A stretch of DNA of 40,263 nt from CAZGTQ01 sp964528575 (GTDB lineage Bacteria > Planctomycetota > UBA1135 > GCA-002686595). Below are positions 32,345 through 40,119 of the stretch, piece by piece. The stretch is from the NCBI GenBank assembly GCA_964528575.1, contig CAZGTQ010000351.1:1-40263 (forward strand). Direction: 5' to 3'. The number at the start of each line of letters is the position of its first letter. The stretch's first letter is position 1. The notes under the pieces are model-generated. The model was not told where the DNA came from, ran no database searches, and saw only the letters and a list, made by a program, of their open reading frames with translations. Both the position numbers and the translations under genes were made by a program.

Positions 32345-32448
32345 GATGCGGCAGGGGCATTGCGCATCCTTTACTCCCAATCGGCGCGTACACCACGGCG
32401 CGCTTGCTGGTTGAATTGTAAGGGCCTGTGCGGAACCTCTGCCGCATC
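32345..32448. repeat. Inverted repeat flanking an A/T-richer island
   Basis: GATGCGGCAGGGG at 32345-32357 and CCTCTGCCGCATC at 32436-32448 are reverse complements with one mismatch. The 78 bases between (for example TTTACTCCCAATC and GGTTGAATTGTAAGGG) are markedly less GC-rich than the rest of the window. The block lies 90-190 bases upstream of the protease gene and probably contains its promoter and operator, or a small mobile remnant. Confidence 0.5.
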
Positions 32449-32537
32449 GGTCCCGTTCCAATTGAAGTCGCGCCGCGGGACTTCGCCGCCCCGCGGCGGT
32501 GCGTCGTCCGTTCCCCGAGTCCCCGACGTCCCCGCTC

Positions 32538-34256
32538 ATGACTCCTGATCAATTCCGTCCCCGTCCTCCCTTCGCGTTCGCCCTTGCGCTCGCGGCTTCC
32601 GCCCTCGTCGCCGCGCCGTCCAGCGCTCAGGTGCGTTTCGAGGGTACGCCCGCCGCTTCCTGGTCCAGGGCCCTGCCCGCCGACTTGCCGGTCGCGGCGA
32701 TCCCGCGTCCGGACGTCGAGCGCCTCCGCGCGGAAGACCTCGCGCCCGAGGTCGGCCCGCTGCGCTACGGAGAGCCGGTCCCGACGTGGCTCGACATGAA
32801 CGAGGCGGGGCGCTGGGACATGACCGAAGAGGGCGGCTTCGTCTGGCGCATGCGCGTCGCCGCCCCCGGCGCGTACAGCATCGGCCTCGAGTTCGCGCAT
32901 TACTCGATGCCGCCGGGCGCCAAGCTGTTCCTCTACGACCCGTCGATGCAGACCGTCTTCGGCGCGTACGACTGGCGCAACGAGAGCCCCGACGGCGAGT
33001 TCGTCACCGAGCCGTTCCCCGGGGACCAGGTGATCCTCGAGTACCACCAGCCGCCGGGCATCAGCGAGGAGCCGCGGATCGTCGTCGACCGCGTGATCTG
33101 GGACTACCGCGACGTGTTCGAGCTGATGCGCGGGCTCGACACCTACGGTGACGACGGGGGCGGTGCCGGCGGGTGCGCGCTCGTCGACGTGAACTGCCCC
33201 GACGGCGATCCCTTCGAGAACGAGAAGAGCGCGACGCTGCGCACGTTCTCGGGCGGGGGCCTGTGCTCGGGCGTGCTCGTCAACAACACGGCGGTCGACG
33301 GCACGCGCTACGTGCTGACGGCGAATCACTGCGGGCAGAGCAACAACACCGTCTTCACGTTCAACTACCAGCGCTCGGGCTGCGGTAGCGGCTCCGCGCC
33401 GTCGAACCAGACGGTGAGCGGTGCGACGGTGCTCGCGACCCACTGCGACTCCGACCACCGGCTGATGCGGATCAACAGCAACATCCCCTCGTCGTACAAC
33501 GCGTACTACGCCGGCTGGAGCCGCTCGACGACGAACCCGAACTTCGCGGTGTCGATGCACCATCCGGGCGGCGGGCCGAAGAAGATCTCGATCGACAACA
33601 ACGGCGGCGGCAAGTCGTTCGGCGGCTTCATCGGGATCCCCTGCACCGTCAGCATCTGGGCGCTCGACTTCCATGTCGGGTCGACCCAGGGCGGCAGCTC
33701 GGGCGGACCGATGTTCGACCAGAACGATCGCGTGCGGGGCGTGCTGACCGGCGGCCCGAGCGACTGCTCCGTCAGCTACTACGGCCGCTTCTACAACTTC
33801 TGGAACACGGGCAACGTCGCGCAGTACCTCGATCCGGGCGGGACGAACCTGACCAACCTGGACGGGTTCGACCCCTCGTGTGGCCAGCCCGTGAATTACG
33901 GCTTCAACAAGGTCTCGACCACCGGCAACTCGCCGGTGATCGGCTCGACCGGGACGCCGTCCGTCTCCGGCGGCGGCTTCACGGTCACGCTCACCGGCGG
34001 CAAGCCGAGCCAGTTCTGCGTCCTCATCGACGGCACGACCCAGACGGCGCTCCCGCAGAACTGGGGCTTCCTGTGGGTCGGCGGGGCCGTGCAGCGTCAC
34101 TACATGAACACCGACGCGAACGGCGCGGCGAGCTTCAACGTCCCGCTGGCCGGCCTCGCCGGTACCACGCGCTACTACGAGTGGATCATCCGCGACACGC
34201 AGATCGCCTTCGGCGCGCACCACTCCGGGGGCCTGCAGGTCACCTTCTGCCAGTAG
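32538..34256 (+). CDS. Secreted trypsin-fold serine protease (lysyl-endopeptidase-like) with C-terminal module
   Basis: 572 residues from the ATG at 32538; an upstream ATG at 32499 is less likely because the signal peptide (FAFALALAASALVAAPSSAQ) would lie too deep. A beta-rich propeptide-like region (about 75-190) precedes the protease domain. The S1-type triad is His264 in TANHCG, an Asp in HCDSDHRLM (304 or 306), and Ser388 in GGSSGGP. Several Cys pairs (213/220, 243/265, 282/303, 369/410) fit disulfides of the Achromobacter lysyl endopeptidase group. The last 120 residues, ending in HHSGGLQVTFCQ, resemble the module shared by secreted proteins of this window. It is likely a surface or secreted digestive protease. 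Confidence 0.88.
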   Translation: MTPDQFRPRPPFAFALALAASALVAAPSSAQVRFEGTPAASWSRALPADLPVAAIPRPDVERLRAEDLAPEVGPLRYGEPVPTWLDMNEAGRWDMTEEGGFVWRMRVAAPGAYSIGLEFAHYSMPPGAKLFLYDPSMQTVFGAYDWRNESPDGEFVTEPFPGDQVILEYHQPPGISEEPRIVVDRVIWDYRDVFELMRGLDTYGDDGGGAGGCALVDVNCPDGDPFENEKSATLRTFSGGGLCSGVLVNNTAVDGTRYVLTANHCGQSNNTVFTFNYQRSGCGSGSAPSNQTVSGATVLATHCDSDHRLMRINSNIPSSYNAYYAGWSRSTTNPNFAVSMHHPGGGPKKISIDNNGGGKSFGGFIGIPCTVSIWALDFHVGSTQGGSSGGPMFDQNDRVRGVLTGGPSDCSVSYYGRFYNFWNTGNVAQYLDPGGTNLTNLDGFDPSCGQPVNYGFNKVSTTGNSPVIGSTGTPSVSGGGFTVTLTGGKPSQFCVLIDGTTQTALPQNWGFLWVGGAVQRHYMNTDANGAASFNVPLAGLAGTTRYYEWIIRDTQIAFGAHHSGGLQVTFCQ

Positions 34257-34280
34257 ACCCCTCCAGGCTCCGGCTTCTTG

Positions 34281-34319
34281 CCGCGGGGGCGGCCCTCCAA
34301 GAGGGGGCCGCCCCCGCGG
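34281..34319 (+). terminator. Strong hairpin terminator after the protease gene
   Basis: A perfect 14-bp stem (34281-34294 with 34306-34319, CCGCGGGGGCGGCC type) lies 24 bases after the protease stop and is followed by TCGTTCG. It is the most stable stem seen in the window. Confidence 0.7.
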
Positions 34320-34333
34320 TCGTTCGAGCGGTG

Positions 34334-34339
34334 TATACT
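34334..34339 (+). promoter_or_regulatory. Possible -10 box for the small secreted-protein gene
   Basis: TATACT within GTATACTC, 65 bases before the ATG at 34405 and just after the protease terminator. The same octamer precedes the PIG-L gene. No -35 match is seen. Confidence 0.45.
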
Positions 34340-34404
34340 CCCCCTTCTCCCGGTCCCGCCGGGAGCACCGGCCACCACTCTCTCGACGAAGGAGGATCCC
34401 CCCC

Positions 34405-34839
34405 ATGCTTCGTACCCCCCTCGCGACCCTTGCGCTCCTCGCGGGCGCCCTCGCGACGCCGGCCCTCGCCGGCGACTGCTCGACCCTCGCCGTGACGGCG
34501 GGTGAGGACTCGATCGCGGTCGACCTCACCGGTGGGATCGCCGACGCGCCCGCGTTCCTCGTCGTCGGCGATACGACGGGAGCCACGGCCATCGACCTCG
34601 GGCCGCTGGGCTCGCTGACGCTCGGCCTCACGCAGCCCTTCGCCCTGTTCCCGATCGGCTCGACCGACGCCGCCGGCGCGCTCTCGCTCTCGTTCTCGAA
34701 GAACGGCAACACTCCGGACGTCGACCTGTTCGCGCAGGCGGTCACCGTCGGCTTCACGCTGAACGTGCCGCCGATCCCGGGCGAGTTGCCCGTGTCGCTG
34801 GAGTTCTGCACGTCGAACGTCGCCGCGTTCTCGCTGTAA
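34405..34839 (+). CDS. Small secreted protein: stand-alone C-terminal module
   Basis: 144 residues with a strong GAAGGAGG ribosome site and a signal peptide ending at ALA-GDCS (about residue 23). The mature protein is all-beta by pattern, begins DCSTLAVTAG, and ends in EFCTSNVAAFSL, so a Cys pair may tie the two ends. The internal order, a Gly turn, FLVVGDTTGATAIDL, FPIGSTDAAGALSLSFS, VDLFAQAVTVGF and a final SN-x-V strand, matches the beta-rich module at the C-termini of the protease, the propeller protein, the beta-helix protein and the 195-residue secreted protein. It has its own promoter and terminator, so it is probably a highly expressed extracellular protein. Function unknown. Confidence 0.75.
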   Translation: MLRTPLATLALLAGALATPALAGDCSTLAVTAGEDSIAVDLTGGIADAPAFLVVGDTTGATAIDLGPLGSLTLGLTQPFALFPIGSTDAAGALSLSFSKNGNTPDVDLFAQAVTVGFTLNVPPIPGELPVSLEFCTSNVAAFSL

Positions 34840-34861
34840 CAGCGAGACCTGGCCCCGCGTC

Positions 34862-34895
34862 GAGGGCGCGTCCGGCGGAGCCCGGGCGCGCCCTC
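34862..34895. terminator. Hairpin after the small secreted-protein gene
   Basis: GAGGGCGCG and CGCGCCCTC form a perfect 9-bp stem with a 16-base loop, starting 22 bases after the stop. It lies between convergent genes and may work in both directions. Confidence 0.55.
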
Positions 34896-34905
34896 TCGAC
34901 TCCGT

Positions 34906-34937
34906 CATACGACCGGGGCGCGCCCTCGCGCCGTATG
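34906..34937. terminator. Second hairpin between the convergent genes, on the lpxD side
   Basis: An outer 6-bp stem (CATACG/CGTATG) encloses, after a 5-base bulge, an inner 6-bp stem (GGCGCG/CGCGCC). It lies 50-82 bases past the lpxD stop on the minus strand. Confidence 0.45.
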
Positions 34938-34987
34938 GCGCGCAGCCGCCTGGGGCCGGCGTTCGACGGCGGGCGGCTCTGCGACGG

Positions 34988-36016
34988 CTACGTGTTGCCG
35001 TCGCGCCGGCCGCGGAGCTGCGCGTAGATCCAGGGGAGCTTCGCGAGCAGGACGCGGATCTTGAGCTCCTCGCGGTGAGGGCGGGCCGGGAAGCCCCAGA
35101 CCGCCGCTCCGGCCGGCACGTCTTCGACGATGCCGCTGCGGCCGCCGATCACCGCGCCGCGTCCGACGCGCAGATGGCCGCCGATTCCAGCCTGGCCGGC
35201 GATCGTCACCTGGTCGCCGATGTCCGCCGAGCCGGAGATGCCGACCTGCGCGACGATGAGCGCGTTGCGGCCGATGCGCACGTTGTGGCCGATGTGTACG
35301 AGGTTGTCGATCTTCGTGCCCGCGCCGATGCGCGTCTCGCCGGTCGTCGCGCGGTCGATCGTCACGTTCGCGCCGATCTCGACGTCGTCCTCGATCACGA
35401 CCGTCCCGACCTGCGGCACCTTGTGGTGCAAGCCGGTCTCGCGGTCGGTCCAGAAACCGTAGCCGTCCGCGCCGATCACGGTGCCGGCGTGCACGACGAC
35501 GCGCTCGCCGAGCTCGCAGTAGTCGCCGACGACGACCGACGGCTCGAGCACGCTGTCGCGGCCGATGCGGGCGTTGCATCCGACGTACGCCTGGGGCGCG
35601 ATGCGCGCGCCGGCTCCGACGAATGCGCCGCTCTCGACGACGGCGAACGCGCCCACCGAAGCGCCCTCCTCGAGCCGCGCCTGCGGGTGGATCTCGGCGC
35701 GCGGGCTGATCGCGGGCTCGCGCGCGGGCCAACGCTCCTGGCGGATGTGCTCGAGCACGCGGGCGTACGCGCGCCGTGGAGCGCTCGACACGAGTCGGTT
35801 GCGCGGCCCCGCGGTGCCGAGGTCGAGGTCGGGCGGGACGAGCAGCGCGGCGGCGCGCGTCGTCGCGACGAGCGGTTGGTAGCGCGGGTGCTCGAGGACC
35901 GACAGGTCGTCCTCGCCGGCCTCCGCGAGGCCGGCCGCGCCGCGGATGACGCGCGATCCGTCTCCCTCGAGCGCGGCGCCGGTCAACGCGGCGATCTCGT
36001 CGAGCGTCAGTTCCAT
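34988..36016 (-). CDS. lpxD: UDP-3-O-acylglucosamine N-acyltransferase LpxD
   Basis: 342 residues, close to the 341 of E. coli LpxD. The enzyme adds the second (N-linked) hydroxyacyl chain in lipid A synthesis, using acyl-ACP. An N-terminal uridine-binding domain (MELTLDEIAALTG, DDLSVLEHPRYQPL) precedes a left-handed beta-helix of hexapeptide repeats from about residue 100. The catalytic His is His244 in HIGHNVRIG, and GADGYGFW and VTIDRAT match conserved loops. I chose the ATG at 36016 for the conserved MELTL start; an ATG at 36052 would add twelve residues. No other lipid A gene is in the window. Its upstream neighbours on the same strand, 92 bp away, are secreted proteins. Confidence 0.95.
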   Translation of the reverse strand: MELTLDEIAALTGAALEGDGSRVIRGAAGLAEAGEDDLSVLEHPRYQPLVATTRAAALLVPPDLDLGTAGPRNRLVSSAPRRAYARVLEHIRQERWPAREPAISPRAEIHPQARLEEGASVGAFAVVESGAFVGAGARIAPQAYVGCNARIGRDSVLEPSVVVGDYCELGERVVVHAGTVIGADGYGFWTDRETGLHHKVPQVGTVVIEDDVEIGANVTIDRATTGETRIGAGTKIDNLVHIGHNVRIGRNALIVAQVGISGSADIGDQVTIAGQAGIGGHLRVGRGAVIGGRSGIVEDVPAGAAVWGFPARPHREELKIRVLLAKLPWIYAQLRGRRDGNT

Positions 36017-36108
36017 GGCCGGGGGTGGGGCGGGCACCAAGATAGCCCGCATCGGAGACGATGCCAGCGTCGCACGCCGCGCGTTCCCGCCGGCCCGGCT
36101 AGTCTGGG

Positions 36109-38265
36109 CTAGCTCCCGTACGCCCAGACCGCCCAGTGGAACTCGTTCCACTCGAGCGCCTGCGGCACGACCTCGACATCGAGCTCCGTCTTGCCGGCCG
36201 TGACCGCCGCGGGCAGCTCGACCGAGAGCGTGCGCCACAGCGGAAGGTCCCCGCTCGCGTCGCACCCGTTCATGCACGCGCCGGACGCGGTCTCGCAGCG
36301 CTGGAGCACGCCGGCGAGCTGGCCGTCGACCCGGACGTGCGCCAGGAGCGGGGCGGGCGGGTGACCCATCGCCCTCACGCTGAGTCGCACGCCCTGGTTG
36401 TTCGCCGGCACGAACGCGGTGAAGCGCGTGCTGCCGTTGCGGATGCGGTAGCCCTGCCCCGCGAACGGCACCGGCTGGTACCAGGAGCGGCTGGCGAGGT
36501 CGAGGTCGTAGACCAGCTCGCCCGCCGCGAGGTAGTCGTGCGCGGCCTCGGACATCGGGTCGCGCGGGTCGATCTCGTCGACGAGCGTCATCCGGGCACC
36601 GTCGCGCACGTACGCGAAGACCGTGCTGCGCACCGCCACCTCGCTGGTGATGTTGGCGTTGCCGTGCTCCGCCTTCGACTCGTACGACTCGTAGAACGTG
36701 CGCTCCATGTGCGTGCGGCACTGGTAGAAGGAGCGACGCTTCACGAAGCCCAGATCGCCTCCGCCGAGCGCCGTGACGACGAAGTGCACGCCCGAGCCGC
36801 CGAGGAACGGCGTCGTGAAACGGCCGCCCGGCGGCATCGCCGTCGTCCCGGGCAGGCGCGGCGTCACCTGTGGCTCGTCGTAGAAGATGTGGTCGTAGAA
36901 CGCCATCCCGTACTCGGTCTCGGTGCCGTCCCCGGCGACGAAGTCCTCGTCGTCCGAGCGCTCGAGCACGTCGCCCTCGAGGAAGAACACGTTGTCGTTG
37001 TTGCGCAGCACGAGCTCGCCCGTCGACATCACGACTCCGGTGTCGAGCACCTCGAGCACCTCGCCGACGACCTTGCCGTACGCGTCGTCGATCACGGCCT
37101 TCTCGTAGTACTCGCCCTCGACCGTCACCGCTTCGCGGTGGAACGCCGTGAAGTGGCCGAACGGCTCGGGATACGCCCCCGCGTGGTGCGAGGCGTACAT
37201 CTGGACGAAGCGCGGCTCGCGCTCCGGCGAGCGGTTCTCGATCTTCAGCTCCCAGCTCGTCCGGAACGGCTGCGGGTAATACGTGTACAGGTCGAGGTGG
37301 TGCAGCACGCCCTCGACGAACGACGGGGTCGTCCCGAAGAACGCCGCGCGCACGCCGTACGCATCGTTGCCCATGCCGCCGAGCGTGGCGAGCGGCGCGA
37401 CGACGCGCTCGACGCCGTCCGCGCTGATGCGCACCCACAGGTCGCTCCAGTCGCCCTCTTGCAGCACGCGGAAGCGCAGCCCCAGGACTTTGCCCGGGTT
37501 CTGGTAGGCGACGAGCGTCTCCGTCGCGCCCGCGTCGACGATGCTCGAGATCGGCGCCGACCACGCGGGCTGCGTCAGGTGCGGCCACGCTCCGGTCGCG
37601 CTGCGGGTGAGGAGCTCGTCGAGATCCGCGACCGTCGGCAAGTACGCGCCGCCGGCCGCGTCGGCCCAGCTCGTCAGGCGCAGGCCGAAGAAGTGCTTCC
37701 CGTCCTCGTTCGGCGTGCCGTTCGGCAGCGTGCGTTCGACGGCGACCCGCAGCTCGTCTCCGTCGATCGGATAGAAGGCGTGGAAGCCGCCGCGCGTGTC
37801 GATGTCGTCGTACGCCCAGTGGCCCACGAACGGCGGTAGCGCGCCGCCGAAGTAGTCGAGCACCGGCGCAGCCAGCAGGACCTGCTTCGATTCCTCGACG
37901 TACAGCGTGTACGTCGGCAGCGGCACCCGGCCGAAGTTCGGCGGCGAGAGCTGCATGAACGTCTTGAACAGTTGGTTGAGGCGCACGCCGCCGAACGGCC
38001 CGGCGTGCAGCTCGCCGAGCACGAGCTGGTTCTTCGCCGCGTCGGTGAAGAACGCGCCGTGGAGCGGATTCGCCGACAGGTTCGCGAATCCGTCCTCGTT
38101 GCCGCTGTCGTAGCGGTCCGCGCTGCTCATTCGGTGCGTGCGCACGCCCGGGGGCGGCAGCACCGCGTAGCGCTCGGCCCACGCGCTCGTCGCGCCGCCG
38201 CCGCGCTGCGCCCAGCTCTCGGTCCCCGCGCCGGCGAGCGCGAGGAGCGCGAGCGTCGCCCGCAT
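36109..38265 (-). CDS. Secreted DUF2961 (GH172)-like protein
   Basis: 718 residues from the ATG at 38265, which has GGGAGGAGGG directly upstream; an ATG at 38286 overlapping the previous stop is possible. A signal peptide (MRATLALLALAGAGTESWAQ) is followed by a beta-rich body. TLYVEESKQVLLAAPVLDYF and GFHAFYPIDG recall the 'W-D-G-x-x-P-S-V-x-x-P-L-G-D-F-F' and 'F-P-M' parts of DUF2961. FYESYESKAEHGNAN matches the 'F-x-x-S-x-x-x-x-x-E-H-G-x-x-N' block of the family's jelly-roll. DUF2961 includes GH172 fructan/arabinan-active enzymes, so this may be a secreted glycosidase. The C-terminal domain has a Cys pair (CETASGACMNGC) in a beta-sandwich. It is co-directional with the propeller gene 17 bp upstream. 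Confidence 0.55.
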   Translation of the reverse strand: MRATLALLALAGAGTESWAQRGGGATSAWAERYAVLPPPGVRTHRMSSADRYDSGNEDGFANLSANPLHGAFFTDAAKNQLVLGELHAGPFGGVRLNQLFKTFMQLSPPNFGRVPLPTYTLYVEESKQVLLAAPVLDYFGGALPPFVGHWAYDDIDTRGGFHAFYPIDGDELRVAVERTLPNGTPNEDGKHFFGLRLTSWADAAGGAYLPTVADLDELLTRSATGAWPHLTQPAWSAPISSIVDAGATETLVAYQNPGKVLGLRFRVLQEGDWSDLWVRISADGVERVVAPLATLGGMGNDAYGVRAAFFGTTPSFVEGVLHHLDLYTYYPQPFRTSWELKIENRSPEREPRFVQMYASHHAGAYPEPFGHFTAFHREAVTVEGEYYEKAVIDDAYGKVVGEVLEVLDTGVVMSTGELVLRNNDNVFFLEGDVLERSDDEDFVAGDGTETEYGMAFYDHIFYDEPQVTPRLPGTTAMPPGGRFTTPFLGGSGVHFVVTALGGGDLGFVKRRSFYQCRTHMERTFYESYESKAEHGNANITSEVAVRSTVFAYVRDGARMTLVDEIDPRDPMSEAAHDYLAAGELVYDLDLASRSWYQPVPFAGQGYRIRNGSTRFTAFVPANNQGVRLSVRAMGHPPAPLLAHVRVDGQLAGVLQRCETASGACMNGCDASGDLPLWRTLSVELPAAVTAGKTELDVEVVPQALEWNEFHWAVWAYGS

Positions 38266-38282
38266 CCCTCCTCCCGGCGTCC

Positions 38283-39863
38283 TCATTGGATGGGCAGCGG
38301 CGCGGGGTGCGAGATCGTCTCGATCGAGACGCCGTCGAACACGACGTACGCTGCGACGAAGGTCAGTCCGGAGAGGTTCGGGTTCGGCGGCAGCACGACG
38401 TTCGTCGTCGCGGCGCCGTTCGAGTCGAGCAAGCCAATGTTGTTCGTGATCGCGCCGTTGCCGGCCTGCAAGGAGAGCTGGAACAGCGCGTCGAAGTTCA
38501 ACGGGACGACGCCATCGGGCGTCGGGATGCCGGGCACGCTCGACAGCGCGAAGCCGCACACGTAGATGCGCCCGGCGTCGGCGGGGTGCGCGAACTCGAC
38601 CGTGAACGCGCCGCCGGGTGCGAGCGTTCCCTGGACGAGGGGATGGAGCCCTTCGATGCGCTCGAGAGCGCCCGTCAGACGGATCAGGTAGAGCGCGCCG
38701 TCGGGCCCGAATTCGCCGTCGGTGACGCCCTGGAAGCCGGTCGCGAAGCTCAGCGGGTTCGGCTGCCCCTGCACGGGACCCGCGGGCGCGTAGCCGAGCG
38801 TGACGTCGGGCACGAGGCGCCGGATCGCGCCCAGCGCGAAGTCCGAGTAGAGGTAGTCGCCCTCGTACGCGCTCCCGAAAGCGTACGGCGCGCCCGGGGC
38901 TGCGCTCGGCACGACGTCGAGGCCGATGATCGCGCGGAAGCCGTCCGCGTGCGCGGCCGCGACCACGGGCGCCGTGAAGCCCTGCGCCGCCGGCGGGCAC
39001 GCGAGCAGCGCTGCCGGCCCCTCGAGCACCGGCCAGCCGAAGTTCTCGCCGCCGGCGGTCGCGTGGTTGATCTCCTCCCACGTCGACGCGCCGACGTCGG
39101 CGACCAGCACGTCGTCGTTCACCGGGTGCACGTCGATGCGGAACGGGTTGCGCAGCCCGTAGCACCACACGAGCGCGGCGTTGTCGCTGGTCGCGTACGG
39201 GTTGCCGGCGGCCGCGATCGCGCTCTTGGCCGGCGGCCCGACGCCGGACGGAAGGCCCGACACGTCGAGCCGCAGCACCTTGCCGAGCAGCGAGTCGACG
39301 TCCTGGGCCGTGCACGGGTCCTGATCGTCGCCGAGCGCGACGAAGAGCGTCCCGTCGCTCCCGAACTCGATCGAGCCGCCGTTGTGCAGCTCGTCGAGGT
39401 CGGGCACGTCGACGAGGATGGGAACCTCGGTGCCGAGCTGGAGCTGCACGCTCGCCGGATCGGACAGGTCGCCGGCGACGTCGAACATCGACAGGCGCAC
39501 CGAGCCGGACGAGAGGTGGTTCCAGACCGCGTACACGTACGGCCGCACCGGCCACTGCGGATCGACGGCGACGCCGAGCAGGCCGTTCTCGCTCCCGATC
39601 CCGTTCAGCTCCGGCACGCTCCCGAGCGAGCCGACCTGGACCCCGCCGGGCGCGGCGAGGGCCACGACGCGGATCTGGCCGGTCTTGACCTCGGCGACGA
39701 GGATCCGGCCGTCGGGCAGGAAATCCATCGCGCTGGGCGTCACGAGGGCGAACGACAGAGTCTCGTGGTGGAATCCCGTGGGCACGGAGACGACTTGCGC
39801 CGCCGCCGGGGGCAGGGCGAGCTGGAGGGCGAAGAAGAGCGCGAGGGAAACGCGGATCCGCAC
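38283..39863 (-). CDS. Secreted PQQ-dependent sugar dehydrogenase-like beta-propeller with C-terminal module
   Basis: 526 residues from GTG at 39863, which gives a clean signal peptide (MRIRVSLALFFALQLALPPA); a TTG at 39908 would add 15 residues. The propeller shows the glucose/sorbosone dehydrogenase pattern: AMDFLPDGRILVAEVKTGQI, NGLLGVAVDPQW, HNGGSIEFGSDGTLFVALGD, LVWCYGLRNPFRIDVHP, and VADVGASTWEEIN with GENFGWP. Those His, Arg and Asn positions usually bind PQQ and calcium. It would oxidise sugars or aldoses in the periplasm or outside. Residues from about 405 form the shared C-terminal module (GTLAPGGAFTVEFAHPADAG, LSGLTFVAAYVVFDGV). It heads a run with the GH172-like gene, suggesting a joint role in sugar use. 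Confidence 0.88.
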   Translation of the reverse strand: MRIRVSLALFFALQLALPPAAAQVVSVPTGFHHETLSFALVTPSAMDFLPDGRILVAEVKTGQIRVVALAAPGGVQVGSLGSVPELNGIGSENGLLGVAVDPQWPVRPYVYAVWNHLSSGSVRLSMFDVAGDLSDPASVQLQLGTEVPILVDVPDLDELHNGGSIEFGSDGTLFVALGDDQDPCTAQDVDSLLGKVLRLDVSGLPSGVGPPAKSAIAAAGNPYATSDNAALVWCYGLRNPFRIDVHPVNDDVLVADVGASTWEEINHATAGGENFGWPVLEGPAALLACPPAAQGFTAPVVAAAHADGFRAIIGLDVVPSAAPGAPYAFGSAYEGDYLYSDFALGAIRRLVPDVTLGYAPAGPVQGQPNPLSFATGFQGVTDGEFGPDGALYLIRLTGALERIEGLHPLVQGTLAPGGAFTVEFAHPADAGRIYVCGFALSSVPGIPTPDGVVPLNFDALFQLSLQAGNGAITNNIGLLDSNGAATTNVVLPPNPNLSGLTFVAAYVVFDGVSIETISHPAPLPIQ

Positions 39864-40119
39864 GGTGTATCCCGAGAGGTTCTGGGGGGGCCGGGACCTG
39901 TCTGGCAATCGTCACCGATGCCCCGGCAGTGTCAAGGTGCAGCGCCGTCAATCGCACGTCAGGAGCGTGCGGAGAGAGCGTTGACAGCGGGCGGGCGCGC
40001 GGGTGCGACGGCGCTGGAGCCCCCCGCGTCGCGCGCCCATCCTGGCGCTCTCGATCTGTACGCGCCCGATCGCGCCGGCGTCGATGCTCTTTGAAGTCTC
40101 GCGACGCCGATCCGCGGCG

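Noticed and set aside
39930..39935. TTGACA on the minus strand upstream of the propeller gene
   Set aside because: The best -10 at suitable spacing (GACGAT or ACGATT) matches only two or three consensus bases, so I did not list it as a promoter.
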